A stretch of DNA of 64,000 bases from Adiantum capillus-veneris (Eukaryota; Streptophyta; Polypodiopsida; Polypodiales; Pteridaceae), in assembly GCA_014529385.2 (NCBI GenBank), contig CM043944.1, positions 67,203,395 to 67,267,394 of the forward strand, read 5' to 3'. The first letter of the stretch is position 1. Every line of letters begins with the position of its first letter. A program made the position numbers and the translations under genes. The notes under the pieces were generated by a model. The model had not been told where the DNA came from. It did no database searches and saw only the letters and a program-made list of their open reading frames with translations. Shown in pieces: positions 9,815 to 20,960 of the stretch.

Positions 9815-11250
9815 CCTCGATCAAATTTCAACTTTTGGTATACCACGCATTTTGAAACATACTCTTGTATGTTTACTTTTCATGGTAGACCAACATAAAT
9901 ACATTTCTACTCCTCGAAGAGTAGATTATGGAATCCCTCTTTGCTCCGCATAAGGAGAAGTATGGGATTCATACATGACTTTCGTATTGTATGGGTGATT
10001 CACACATAGCCTATTGCCATTTGGAAGATAACCATCCTTCAAGGTGAATGGTTGTTTTTTCTTTTCCCTATTGCAAAGGCTATAATAATGTACTTAAAGT
10101 TTTGGTCAGTAGCATACTCATCTATCATAAAAGATAGATCATTGTGAGTTGCTATAGACATCACAATTACCCTTGGTCGTTGTGAAAGTGCATTGACCAC
10201 TTGATTGTGCTTGTTAGCAATGTAAGCAATGTGAAATTTAAATTGAAAAAGAAAATTTTCCTACCTCATTTGTTTGTAGGAGAGCTTGGTTTGCGTCATG
10301 AAGTTCTTGAGGCTTTGTGATCCATTCGTAGGATGAATGGAGTCCCCAAGAGATAGTGTTTCCACGTTTTTAGGGCATATAGAATAGCTAGTAGCTTTTT
10401 GTATTTGCCCAATACTCACTTATCGAAGTTGTCTTTGACTCTCATATGCTATGGCATGCCCTTCTTGAAGCAAAATAGCTCCAAGGCAATTACCACAAGC
10501 ATCACATTGGGCCTCAAATGGCTTTGAGAGATCTAGTAGTGTGAGCACAAATTGAGAGATAAGATTCTCCTTAAGATTCTCAAAAGCTTCTTGCACTTTT
10601 GCATTCCATGAATACTTAACGTTTCTTTTTGTTAAGTCATGTAATGGGCCTGCTATTAGCTAGAATTTTTTCTATGAAGCATCTATAGTATGCACGCATA
10701 CCTATGAAGCTTCGTACCTCATGTAGATTCCTTGGATTAGGCCATCCTCTTATTATCTCTAACTTTGTTGGATCCATACGGGTGCCATCCTTAGAGATAA
10801 TGTGACCTAACTATTGAATCTCTTGTAGGAAAAAAATCACTTTTCTTTTGATTAATGAAAAGCTTATTCTCTCTCACAACTTGAAAAATTACATGGAGGT
10901 GTCGCTTGTAACCCTCAAGAGATTTTGAGTGGCCTGAAGATTTTTGTCCATCATGAGTTTGGATGCGTCTAGAGCATTTCTCAGGCCAAAACTTGTAAAT
11001 TATCAAATAGATCTTCTCCCTGTGGCACGGGAAATCTATTTTTGATAGTGATCTTATTTAGTGCTCTATAGTCGACACACATGTGATATGTGCCCTCTTT
11101 CTTTTGCACTAAATGCAATGGTGAACAAAATGGAGAGGAGCTAGACCTCACCATCCATTTTTTTTTTCACCAATACATGCACTTGCCTCATGATCTCCTC
11201 TTGTTGAGCTTGTGAAACTCGATAAGGAGGCTTGTTAGGCGGTGAGCTTC
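9815..11250 (-). pseudogene. pol: Element B reverse transcriptase, RNase H and integrase N-terminus
   Basis: Minus-strand fragments include an RT start with a VCVDYRALNKIT-like segment around 11080. The thumb/connection follows (GHIISKDGTRMDPTKL, then ...SFIGMRAYYRCFI) at about 10820-10660. RNase H appears as CDACGNCLGAILLQEG near 10500, and a decayed integrase zinc motif (KCVVYQKLK) near 9840. The catalytic YxDD motif was not found, and the palm between about 10960 and 11040 looks deleted. Stops and frameshifts are frequent. The copy cannot encode a working polymerase. It continues at 4646 on the far side of copia C. Confidence 0.75.
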
Positions 11251-11376
11251 TTGATAGGAGCTCAATTGCATGGTCATCATCCCTCATTTTACAGATAGCT
11301 CACTAGGGATGTCATCATGAAAACATCTTGGAATCCATTTAGGAAATTAGACAACTCTAATTCCTCTTGATTCCCT

Positions 11377-11764
11377 TTATTGCAAGGATATGGTGTTCCC
11401 CGACTCATTAGCATCTATGTACATGCATTTTTCCCTGTAGGTGAAGTAGATTCTCCTTTCGAGGAAATTCATGTTGGAAGCCATGAGGTTAAACCATGGT
11501 GCCCCAATGATAACATTCTCATGTTTGAGAGGAAAGATGAAGAAATCCTTTTTGTCCACATAGCTTTGGACATGAAGCCTTAATTTTCCAATTAAGGAAG
11601 TAAGGAAGTAACTGAGACGTCTTGTCCCTTGATCTAACTCCATTGGCTTTCAATGTATCTCCCATCTCGTGGGCTTGTATGCCTAGCTTAATGGTCAACT
11701 CCGTGGATATGAAAATGTGAGTTGAACCAGGGTCAAACAAAATAAAGGAATCATACTCTTGCAT
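11377..11764 (-). pseudogene. pol: Element B protease remnant
   Basis: The active-site region reads LFDPGSTHIFIST, so the usual D-S/T-G is D-P-G. The later hydrophobic motif is VIIGAPWFNLM, in a different frame. Both fit the gypsy retropepsin fold (an aspartic protease that works as a dimer to cut Gag-Pol). The frame break and the altered triad point to an inactive remnant. It lies between gag and RT as expected. Confidence 0.8.
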
Positions 11765-11776
11765 CTTTCCCCAAGC

Positions 11777-13174
11777 TTAGGAAAGGAGAAATCCTTGGTA
11801 ATGAGCATCCTCTTTTTGGAGCTTCAAACATAGAGGCTCTAGGAGTCTCATTGCGGGAATTCTCTTGGGGCAAGGATGATAACCATGGCCTTGCTCCCCA
11901 CACTTAAAACATTTGTGGTCCTTATTAAAAGCTTCTAGCTCTTTAGGAGAGAGTTTATATTTACCTTTGTAAACTCCCTTCTCCTTGGACCAATTGTTGT
12001 TGTTTTTGGAATAGCCTTGGTAAGAATTTTGGGCATTGGTTTTCCCCTTGGCATCATTTTTGTCTTTATTTTCCATGGGCTCGACATTCCCTCTAGCCCC
12101 TTGTTGGAAATTGATGCGCGAAGCAACCATGGTGTGGTGGATTACTTTGGTGATAGAACCAGGGCATTGAGAGTTGACATACTCGACCATCTCTTTGGGT
12201 AATCCCGCACAAAATTGTTTGTTTTGCACGACAAAGTCTATCTTTTGAAGGATAGTAGTCTTGAGATGTAAATCCCAAAACTTGTCCACATATTTGTGGA
12301 TAGACTCATGAGAGAGAAGCTTAAACTTCACCATTTGGTAAGAACTTTGTCCTTTGCATCACTTGCAAGGAATTGCTTCATGATGGAAACTCATAGAGTT
12401 TTCCATGTCTTTGGGCATTTGCCGTTGCCACGAAGGCTAGTCCACCATAGACGAGCCAATTTTTGGAAGTGCATAGCTACATGGTGTAGCTTGGAGAACT
12501 CCATGAAGCCCTTGTCTCCAAAGGCCGCATCAAATTGTTGGATGAAGGCCAATACTTTGTCGGTAGCACCAAAGGTGCCATCATAGGTGAGAAAAGAGAT
12601 ACTCTTTCCTCCCTCTTGAACTTATTTAGCTTTTGTGACCTTCGCCATGCAGGGTAAGATTTGTGACGTCCTCCCCAATTGTATTCTCTAGGAGAATAGC
12701 CATAGCTTTCATCGGTAGAGGAGGAAGGTGATGAAGAAGGAGAAGAGGGTGACCTCTTTCTTACCCTTTTCTTCCTTGGTTTCCTCTCTTCCCTTTTGGA
12801 GTGACGAGGAGAAGGACTATGGGTTATTCGTTTCCTCGTGGGAGGGGTTGGCGATCGTTTAGCCCTCCTTCTTCATGGAGCCACATCTTCGGAGGAATTT
12901 AGGGATTCATTGCTTTCTTGATCTTTGGATTCCTCCTTTCGTCTGGGAGAGAGTCTTCTTTTGGGGTCTCTTCAAGAGGCCTCGTAAGCTCTCTCTCCTC
13001 TTTGAGAGGAAAGGAAATCCTATAAGCACGAAGTTTTTGAGTGACTTCGGCTTGCAAAGAGGGGTTGCCCATAGCTTGTTGCAACCTAGTAACAAGATAA
13101 TTAACAAACATGGGGGCATCATCATTAAAACCTTCATCAATGTTCATTCTACTCTCTTGGTTATTGTCAGCCAT
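11777..13174 (-). pseudogene. gag: Element B gag, frameshifted
   Basis: A Gag N-terminus starts with Met at 13174 (MADNNQESRMNID) and is open to 12899. Translations in other frames continue across a Lys/Arg/Pro-rich segment. A Retrotrans_gag-like helical part occupies 12334-11980 (ESIHKYVDKFWDLHLKT ... FCAGLPKEMVEYV). A canonical zinc knuckle CFKCGEQGHGYHPC (CX2CX4HX4C) lies near 11875-11915. Gag builds the virus-like particle and binds RNA. Frame changes near 12899 and 12334 break it. Confidence 0.82.
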
Positions 13175-13595
13175 GTTAATTAAACTTAGTTGTTTACTTA
13201 GTGTATGCTTTGGAAATTCAAAACCTTAGTTGCTACTCCTCTTAGCCTTTGAAAATAGGCACTTAAGTATCTACACCCACGGCTCGAATTGGTTAATTAT
13301 AGAGAGTATTGGTTAATTATAGAGAGTAGTGGAGTGAGTCTAACATAGCAAAGTTGTCGAGGGATAGCTCCTTTCGGACTTCTTATGGCTCAATAATGGT
13401 AAAGCTGTAGGCAAGTCTAAAAAGACTCCATTATTAAGTCCAAAGCTCCCGCGGTGTGCACCATATTCCACATAGTGGGCTCAACAAAACTGATAATAGA
13501 TCCCAGTCCCACTTACCCTAATATAATTAACAAAATCAACCATTAATAGGCTACTTAAGGACCTCTCTTCTTAAGCAAGAAAAGAGAAACCTAAT

Positions 13596-13607
13596 GCTCT
13601 GATACCA
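13596..13607 (-). promoter_or_regulatory. Element B primer binding site (initiator tRNA-Met)
   Basis: The minus strand reads TGGTATCAGAGC, a full match to the plant initiator tRNA-Met PBS. It lies one base downstream of the 5' LTR end (...CATTACA). It fixes the LTR boundary at 13609 and the orientation of B. Confidence 0.92.
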
Positions 13608-13608
13608 A

Positions 13609-15421
13609 TGTAATGAAAATGGCCTATGAACCTTGAGAGTAGCGGAATTAGGAAATTAGGTGAAGTACTTTTGAGAGATTACTTTGTGAGCATAGCGGGT
13701 GAACTTAATTGATGGTAGCAACATGAACATTGTACTTAGTTAACTTGGCATGAACAATACTTTTGCAAGAGAGAGAGTTTAGAGAACATGACAATAGTTG
13801 AGGACGGATTCATATGGAGCCGGTCCCCCCTCCAATAGGCATTTGTATTATAGTTTCTCCCATCAAGAGAGACTTGGTACAATACAATCTTTGTGTTCCT
13901 TGTGACCTGTGTGATGCAATGAATATGGAAAGCTTCATGCATCACAAGCATAACATAAACTTGTAGGCATTTGTATTATAGTAGTTTCTCCCATCAAGAG
14001 AGACTTGGTACAATACAATCTTTGTGTTCCTTGTGACCTACGTGATGCAATGAAGATGGAAAGCTTCATACATCACAAGCATAACATAAACTTGTAGAAA
14101 GCATTAACTATCCCAAGCCTTAGTCCCAAGGCCTCAAACACCTTCGAAGGTGGAGAGAGCTAGCGGGGAATGAGGATAGGGAAGAGGAAGAAGAAACATT
14201 CCATAGGAGAAAGAAATAGTTCCTCACTTATCATTACTCTTCTTGCTAGCATACATAATAGCATAGTAATGGAGATGGAGAAGATGTCAAGCTTAAGCAT
14301 TGAAGCACGACTCTTGGTTGGATTTGCATTCCATAGCCAAGAGTGTTGGTGTAGGCTTTCACTCTCACAAGCTTGGAGAAGGAGGTGGTGTTCCTCAACT
14401 TTCACCAAGTGAGAATGGCTTTCCAAATGAGTGTGTGTGTGGAGTATATGCCCCTAGCACCCCCCTTCCTTGCTTTGGGTGAAAATTCTACATGCTACAA
14501 GCTCATTGGACCCCTCTCCCCTTAGCCAATCACATACAACATGCAGTCAAGCATATGGGTAGTCTTTTGACAAGTGTCCTCCTTACCCCTTAGAGAGAGA
14601 GAGAGAGAGAGCTTGAAAATATCTAGATATTTGTTAGATGGAAGTAGAATCTCATTGGACCACTCTTTAGCCCAACCAATAGCATTCAAGCACACCATGT
14701 GGTTAAGCTTAGTGAGAGTCTGACATGTGTCCCATGTGCTCTTTTAGAATTCCCCTAACTTTGAGATTTTTATGCATAGGAAGTTTCTCAAGCAACTTCT
14801 TCATTAAGTGAGTAGGTTCTCTTTTTGACTCAAGCATTTTACCCCCCATGCATAGGAAGCTTCTCAAGCAACTTCCTCATTAAATGTGATAAGTACCTCA
14901 AGTACCTTAGTCATCAAGCATGACAAGCACCTTAGGTGGGGTTCCCACCTCAAGCACAGCCTTAGCTTGCTTAAGTTTAGGTCGGGTTCCCACATCAAGC
15001 ACATCCCTAGCTTGCTTAAGTTTAGGTGGAGTTCCCACCTCAAGCACAGCCCTAGCTTGCTTAAGGTTCCCACCTCAAGCACAGCCCTAACTTGCTTAAG
15101 TTTAGGTCGGGTTCCCACCTCAAGCTCAACCCTAGCTTGCTTAAGGTCAAAGGACTTTTAATACTAACCATTGAAGGTCTTTAATGAAGCTAACCCTAAG
15201 GTATTTTAAGCTTCATTAGTTGCACATTTCTCTTTGATAGACTACCTCCTTTTGGACCTTTATTGAGATGTAACCATCTCTCCTTTTTGGTATCGTTTTG
15301 AGATAGGTCTAGAAGCACATGTCTCTATTCTAACTCTTGTTCCCATTTATTCTCCCACATTAAATGATCAGTTTAATATGAGAAAATAATTTGGTAAAGT
15401 TAGATATTATATTTTATCACA
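13609..15421 (-). repeat. Element B 5' LTR
   Basis: The 1813-bp LTR starts TGTAATGAAA and ends TATCACA on the + strand. Its right 1.45 kb matches the 3' LTR at 1809-3252. It contains a tandemly duplicated ~127-bp segment (13841-14097) that is single in the 3' LTR, and a ~46-bp subrepeat array at 14935-15150. The bases right of 15421 belong to gypsy copy A. Confidence 0.88.
13841..14097. repeat. ~127-bp tandem duplication inside the B 5' LTR
   Basis: Both units begin GGCATTTGTATTATAG or GCATTTGTATTATAG and end ATAAACTTGTAG. They differ at a few bases. The 3' LTR has one copy, so the duplication arose after insertion or by unequal exchange. Confidence 0.88.
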
Positions 15422-15750
15422 AGAAATGTCTCTAGAATATGAATCATATGTTCCAAATCCTTTTCCCAAAACAAAATTATAGCCCTTAGAATGGATCCAG
15501 ATCCTAGTAACATTATATATATGTAGTAATGAAATTACTCCAACCAAGTTTTGCGACAAGGATGGTTTGGACATAATCCCTTTGAGGACCATAACAGTGA
15601 ATATTGAGAAAGGTCAAATAGAAAGAAGAGCAGAGATTAGTAAGGAATCATCAAGTTTCAATCCAGATGAAACTAGTAACGCCAATACGCTTCCAAGCCT
15701 TGGCTCTGATCATGAACAATCTCATGATTTGGAGAACGCATTTGAGTAAT
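15422..15750 (+). pseudogene. pol: Gypsy copy A, right part: pol spacer
   Basis: Translations match element I at 57600-57790: ESYVPNPFP (YVREPFPED in I), PLEWIQIL (PLEWTHIL), KFCDKDGLDIIP (KFCDKDGYDVVP). So the flank of B resumes the same element that stops at 1718, which proves that B inserted into A. An in-frame stop lies near 15490, then the frame stays open to 15749. This protease-RT spacer has no known enzymatic role. Confidence 0.8.
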
Positions 15751-16783
15751 AAGAGGAGATGATTGCAAGCACATTTGAGCAACAAGGAGAGAGAATTAAG
15801 CATAGTTATTCTAGATCTACGTCTTTTTATGGAAACAACACTCCCTAATTGGCAAAATTCTATGATTAAAGTCAAGGCAAGGATGAAACAAAGTCTACAA
15901 TCATGGGAACTTTTTATGGAAATTTAGTAGAACATGTAGGGTACTCAAATTCCTCTCCAATTCTCCAAACGGGAGGCATACACTACAAGAGCTTGTCTCA
16001 TTGTGGTAAGGACAAGCGTAGGGGAGGGGTCGAGAGCATAGCAACTAGTCGAAGAGATTTTGCACACTATCATGAAGGGGTGGAAGACACCACACCTATG
16101 ACAAGACCAGCCAATTCACTAGAAGAGAACCTCATCAAGCCCCAAGTAGTAGCACAAAGAGGGAACTTTGGAAGGTTTACTGCAAGAATGGATACGATAC
16201 ACATGAGGGTTGCTTAGGGTCAGAGTGCCTGAGTCAACTTGAAGTGTTGAAGCCAAGAGGAGATGATTGCAAGCACATTTGAGCAACAAGGAGAGAGAAT
16301 TAAGCATATTTATTCTAGATCCACGTCTAAATTTTATGGAAACAGCACTCCCAATTGGTAGAATTCTATGATAAAAGTTAAGGCAAGGATGAAACAAAGT
16401 CTACAATCATGGGAACTTTCGATGGAAATTTAGTAGAACATGCAGGGTACTCCAATTCCACTCCAATTCTCCAAACGGGAGGCATACACTGCAAGAGCTT
16501 GTCTCATTGTGGCAAGGACGAGCGTAGGGAAGGGGTCGAGAGCATACCAACTAGTCAAAGAGATTTTGTGCACTATCATGAAGCTAATGACTGTAAAGTA
16601 TTAGGGTGGAAGACACCACACTTATGACAAGACCAGCTAATTCACTAGAAGAAAACCTCATGAAGCCCCAAGTAGTAGCACAAAGAAGGAACATTGGAAG
16701 GTTTGCTACCAAGAATGGATACGATACACATGAGGGTTGATTAGGGTCACAGTGCTTGAGTCAACTTGAAGTGTTGAAGCCAA
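15751..16783. repeat. Tandem duplication, two units of ~505 and ~529 bp
   Basis: Units 15751-16254 and 16255-16783 are near copies: both start AAGAGGAGATGATTGCAAGC and end AAGTGTTGAAGCCAAGA. The second carries a ~23-bp insertion near 16590. Each holds an open stretch starting MGTF(Y/D)GNLVEH that I do not recognise. They probably derive from the decayed pol spacer of copy A, but no match to element I was evident here. Confidence 0.85.
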
Positions 16784-17053
16784 GAAATACAAATCAGGTA
16801 GGCTATTGTTGGCAGAATGCATATGCAAAAGCCCGCCCTACCCTAAAAAAAATCCACTTTTTGTGTACATACCTTTTTTCGCGCCTAAAGTCGGCATTGT
16901 ACTTAAAATTGAGTAAGCCTATGGGATCTTTTGGTTCACTGCATTTGTAATCTACGCTTCATTTTGAGATGGAAACTATATAGACGACCTTAGAGATGCA
17001 TATCATAACCACCCATCAAATTTTGTTCAATTTTGACACTTTCAAGAATTTAC

Positions 17054-17060
17054 TATATAA
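17054..17060 (+). promoter_or_regulatory. TATA box in element D LTR
   Basis: TATATAA stands in a normal LTR promoter position, directly before the duplicated block. Confidence 0.55.
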
Positions 17061-17806
17061 GCCAAAACCCCATTTTTTGTAAGGATCTTCTGAACTTGGA
17101 ATACATTGAAGCTTGGTTGAGAAGTATCAATTTATTTGCGTGTTCACTACAGCTGGTATAGGTATCTTTTTGCTACAAGATTCAAGGTGTTGTTTCTATT
17201 CATGTTTGGCTACGTGTTGATCCATAGCATGTCAAGTTTACATGTGTATACGCGACACAATGAGAGGTTTTAGCTCTAGGTTGCCTCATGTCTATTTTTG
17301 TTCATTGTGCTTTATGCAGGGGGTTTCTGCAGAAACCAATCATAGACTTGTGATAGTACATCCAAGGCGAAGCCGAAAGAGCCCACAATCGTCCGTTACC
17401 GCGTAGGTAGGGGGTGTCACCAAATCCGGTTTGCCAAAACCCCACTTTTTGTAAGGAACTTCGGAACTTGGAATACATTCAAGCTTGGTTGAGAAGTATC
17501 AATTTCTTTGCGTGTTCACTACAGTTGGTATAGGTATCTATTTGCTGCAAGATTCAAGGTGTTGTTTCAATTCATGTTTGGCTACGTGTTGATCCATAGC
17601 ATGTCAAGTTTACATGTGTCTACGGGACGCAACAATGAGAGTTTTAGCTCTAGGTTGCCTCGTGTCTATTTTTGTTCATTGTGCTTTATGCAAGGGTTTC
17701 TGTAGAAACCAATCATAGACTTGGGATAGTAGGTCCGAGAGGCTAAGCTGGTAGAGCCCACAATTGTCCGTTACCTCGTAGGTAGGGGTGTCACCAAATC
17801 CAGTTT
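17061..17806. repeat. Tandem duplication, two units of ~373 bp
   Basis: Units 17061-17432 and 17433-17806 both start GCCAAAACCCCA(C/T)TTTTTGTAAG and run to the next GTTTGCC. They differ by scattered substitutions and short indels, so the duplication is not recent. Confidence 0.9.
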
Positions 17807-17895
17807 GCCACCTACCATGATTTGGGCATTTTTGGACAAGCTTGTCTAGGGGTGTTCCCTATAGTCTAGAGACCCTCCCTTTGAAGTTTCATGAT

Positions 17896-17979
17896 GATTG
17901 GGATTTGTTTCATACCCCAACGACCATCTCAGACCCAGATTGGGATTTGTTTCATACCCCAACGACCATCTCAGACCCA
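17896..17979. repeat. 42-bp perfect tandem duplication
   Basis: Two identical adjacent 42-bp units begin GATTGGGATTTGTTTCATAC. Identity suggests a recent slippage or exchange event within the D LTR. Confidence 0.92.
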
Positions 17980-18188
17980 GATTGACCGCACGAGCGAGTG
18001 CCTATCTTTGCATTAGGATACGTGCACATTGCTAGGTGACACTCTTTCCTCAGTGCATTGTCGTACAAAAAATTGCATTCGACGCCTCCATGTCCTATTC
18101 GGGTCAGCTACGCCCTTGGATTGACATATTTTATGTTGGTCGATTTCTCGCTATATCGCTTTGTCCGATTGTGGTGATCCACCAACAT

Positions 18189-18206
18189 TGGCACCGTTGC
18201 CAAAGA
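18189..18206 (+). promoter_or_regulatory. Element D primer binding site (tRNA-Asp type, decayed)
   Basis: TGGCACCGTTGCCAAAGA matches the plant gypsy PBS type TGGCGCCGTTGCCGGGGA with three changes. It sits one base after the LTR end ACA. Confidence 0.7.
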
Positions 18207-18312
18207 CGTATGACTTATGCTAGCGGAGAGAGTCGCATAGAGACCTGCTTTGACCTGTGCTTGTGTGTTACAGTTCAGATCACATCTATCCATACCTTAG
18301 GTAGGAGAGTCG

Positions 18313-19446
18313 GTGAGGCTTACTGAGCTCTCAGGTGGACTGAGGAGTCGAGTGCTCTCCTTAGGTTACCCATATAGGTTAGCATTTCTAGGTAAGGAAA
18401 ACGAAGGAGTAACATCACAAAGTGACCATGGACGAGGAAAGAAAGCAAAGAAAACCAAGGAAGCCAAAAAGACCCCGCACCGCATCAACCTTCAAGGCTT
18501 CCCCCTTGGTCATGGTATGGCTCCCTACAACCTTATGGAGGACATGAGAGGTAAGGGTCCAAGCATATCCAAGCCTCAATTTCTTGCATTGTGCGCACAA
18601 GTTAGGAGGGAGTTAACAAAGATAGTTAGCACTAGGAGAAGGACCAAAGAAAATGTTCTTGTTGTTAAAATTTCACATGCCCAAATGAACGAGGATATTA
18701 CACCTATGCTAGATTGCTATATCAAAGGAAAACTAGTTAGGAAGGGTCTAGTGGATGGGGGCGCACAAATTTGCATCATGACAGAGGACCTTATGCAGAG
18801 ACTAGGCACGCACATTCATGAGACACCTGAAATCAAAGTGAAAATGGCAAATAATAGCAAGGCTAGGTGTTTGGGAGTTTGTAAGAATGTTTCTATGGAA
18901 GATTTTGGCATTAAGAAGGCTGTTGATTTTTATGTTATGTCTACAAAGGGAAATGGATATCCATTTATCCTAGGTATACCGTGGCTAATGAGAATGCGAG
19001 CTTTGCAGGATTGGGAAAGTGGAAAGTTGAGTTGCAGGAATGACAATCACAAGAAGTTTGTCTTTGACATGAAGGAGCAACGTCAAGAGGAGCTCCATGA
19101 GGAATATTCTCAAAGCGAAAGTGGGGATGATTGGAACGATGACACCTCAGAAGAAGAAAGCAGTGGTAGCACCACGGAGGAGGAGTCATCCATTGAAGTC
19201 ATGGGTTTGAGTTTTAGGCCAAATAACGAAGAGACATCTTGCCAAGGTCTAGAAGAGGTAGGCCCCCAGGAGAACCAAAGTTTGCATGATGAAGAAATGC
19301 TAGATGGTATGTTGTCAAAGACTCTTACTTGGGAGGAAAGAGAGGAGTTCAAAAGTGTGCTAAGAAAGTTTCCTAGGCTTTTTGCTAAAGATTACACACA
19401 TGTACGTGGAGTGGATCCATTCAAGATGAGATTCTTAATGAGGTAG
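18313..19446 (+). CDS. pol: Element D protease and pol spacer
   Basis: An open frame of 377 codons; the true start is unclear because gag is missing. A retropepsin-like domain lies near residues 115-235: active site VDGGAQICIMT (DGG in place of DSG), core MANNSKARCLGV, then PFILGIPWLMRM. An acidic linker follows (many E, D, S), and then the RT entry EREEFKSVLRKFPRLFA and VRGVDPFKMRF. The frame ends where the RT fingers should begin. The DGG triad occurs in several plant gypsy families, so it may be functional. Deletions on both sides leave only this block open. Confidence 0.72.
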   Translation: MRLTELSGGLRSRVLSLGYPYRLAFLGKENEGVTSQSDHGRGKKAKKTKEAKKTPHRINLQGFPLGHGMAPYNLMEDMRGKGPSISKPQFLALCAQVRRELTKIVSTRRRTKENVLVVKISHAQMNEDITPMLDCYIKGKLVRKGLVDGGAQICIMTEDLMQRLGTHIHETPEIKVKMANNSKARCLGVCKNVSMEDFGIKKAVDFYVMSTKGNGYPFILGIPWLMRMRALQDWESGKLSCRNDNHKKFVFDMKEQRQEELHEEYSQSESGDDWNDDTSEEESSGSTTEEESSIEVMGLSFRPNNEETSCQGLEEVGPQENQSLHDEEMLDGMLSKTLTWEEREEFKSVLRKFPRLFAKDYTHVRGVDPFKMRFLMR

Positions 19447-20540
19447 CAAGTAAAGAAAAGTACACGGTATGTGATGTCTGGTTACTTTCAAATAGGTATT
19501 GCATTGGAGGATCAATTAAAAACAACCTTCATCACCCCTTGGGGTTGTTATGCTTTTAGAGTCATGCCGTTTGGTTTGACAAATGCTCCAACAACATTTC
19601 AATGATTCATGAACATGGTGTTTCAAGCATTCTTTGGGAAGTCTATTACAGTATTCATAGATGATTTTTGCATTTATAGCTCTAAATCATTACATCTACA
19701 AAAGGTAGAACAAGGCTTGAAGAAGCTATATGCTATGGGAGGTCAACTCAATCGCGACAAGTGCCACATAGGTGAGGATGAAGTGATCTTGCTTGGTCAC
19801 AAGGTTTCTTCCAAAGGCATTGAGGTGGATCCAGCAAAGGCAGAAGCTCTCATTAAGCTACCATCACCAAAGAGTCTTAAGGAGGTAATTTCATTTATTC
19901 AAAAGGTGAAATACATGTCACGCTTCATTCACTTGGCATCGAAGTTACTTCACCCCCTCCAAAAGTTGACACAACATGTAGAGTTTGCATGGTCTGATGA
20001 GCTTGAAGAGTACTTTCTTGTATTAAAATGGTTTTGGAGGAACTATCGAAGCTCATGCCTCCACGTTGGGAGTTTACATTCTTTGTTAGCTCAAGTGTGG
20101 GTAGGGAGACATTGGGTGTAGTATTATTGCAGCAAGATCCTCATAGCACTAGGATGCGGCCTGTCTACTTTTCTAGCCGCGGGTCATGAATGCACTTGAA
20201 AAGGATTGCACAGAAGCAGAATCTATGATGCTTTCTCTTGTCTTTGCCGTGATGAAGTTTAGATCCTGCCTCCTGCCAAAACCCTTTATCATAATCACTA
20301 CTAAAATCTTGTTTCCTTGGTTGTCATATCAAATGACACTAAGTCCCAGGATTTCAAAATGGATCATGGAATTGCAAAAGTTCCAATACTCTTTCAGAGT
20401 AGAAGATAGCGTGCATGCACAATTAGCAGGGATTCTCACCTATAGAGTGCATGAAAGGGACATCGAGGTGCCTGAAGTGAAAACCCTACCCTTACCACCA
20501 CCAAGGCATTTACCTAATGCATTCACCTTGTTTTTTTAAT
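19447..20540 (+). pseudogene. pol: Element D reverse transcriptase and first RNase H
   Basis: RT palm motifs are visible: [34 protein letters not shown] and the catalytic FIDD in VFIDDFCIYSS near 19655. The thumb follows with LLGHKVSSKGIEVDPAKAEA. The fingers and the first catalytic-Asp segment are missing, joined abruptly at about 19445-19470, so there is an internal deletion. A stop interrupts the palm near 19602. RNase H is weak, with remnants up to WIMELQKFQYSFRVEDSVHAQ near 20420. Replication by this copy is not possible. Confidence 0.78.
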
Positions 20541-20960
20541 GGAGCATTTAAGAAGGCTACAGGAAAAGCAGGTGGAGGGCTTATGTTGCTTGATTCAAAT
20601 GGTGAGGTTGTTATGAAGAGCATGTGAATTTCCTTGTTCCGCGAGCAACAATGAAGCAGAGTACGACATATTAATCCATGGTTTGCATATGTGTGTTGCT
20701 CAAAAGATACAGTGTCTCATGGAAAAAGGGGATGCACTTCTCATTGTGAAGAAAATTCTAGGTATTTGGGCTTGTAAGAATGAAAGGCTAAGGCAAAAGG
20801 TTCATGCCATTCGTAGACTCTTCAATCAATTTGAAGAAGTACAATTGTTTAATATTCCTAGGAAACAAAATAAAGATGTTGATTTGCTTGCCCAAAAAGC
20901 AGTTGCATGTGTTGAGAGTGAAGTGGCAGCAGCAGTGATAAAGCAACCAAGGTACCAGGG
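20541..20960 (+). pseudogene. pol: Element D second (archaeal-type) RNase H-like domain
   Basis: Broken frames read FNGAFKKATGKAGGGLMLLDSNGEVV (first catalytic position appears as N instead of D), then NEAEYDILIHGL and MEKGDALLIVKKILG. The end is FNIPRKQNKDVDLLAQKA. This order (D..GGG, ..EAEY..L..GL, GDS..VV.Q, IPR..N..AD.LA) is that of the extra RNase H found in Tat/Ogre gypsy elements between RNase H and integrase. It is proposed to assist or replace the normal RNase H. Stops near 20625 and a lost first Asp indicate decay. Confidence 0.7.

Larger units (their letters stand above)
1809..15421 (-). mobile_element. Element B: Ty3/gypsy chromovirus, nested, decayed
   Basis: Two direct copies of a 1.4-1.8 kb sequence flank gag, protease, RT, RNase H, integrase and a chromodomain remnant, all read on the minus strand. 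The right LTR (13609-15421) has TGT...ACA ends and is followed on the minus strand by a perfect initiator tRNA-Met PBS. The left LTR is preceded on the minus strand by a purine tract. B sits in gypsy copy A and is itself split by copia element C (4652-9809). The order gag-PR-RT-RNH-IN-chromodomain places it among chromoviruses. All genes carry stops and frameshifts, so the copy is inactive. Confidence 0.88.
16807..18187 (+). repeat. Element D 5' LTR (probable)
   Basis: The stretch starts TGTTGGCAGAATGC and ends CCACCAACA one base before the PBS. A TATATAA box lies at 17054-17060. It is followed by GCCAAAA, much like the TATATAAGCCAAAG of element I. The transcribed part is tandemly duplicated (17061-17806). 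Only the 3' boundary is firm because no second LTR was found. Confidence 0.6.

Noticed and set aside
15903-16217. Open stretch in the ~505-bp tandem unit as a gene
   Set aside because: It is duplicated with frame-breaking changes and lies in decayed gypsy copy A; no recognisable domain.
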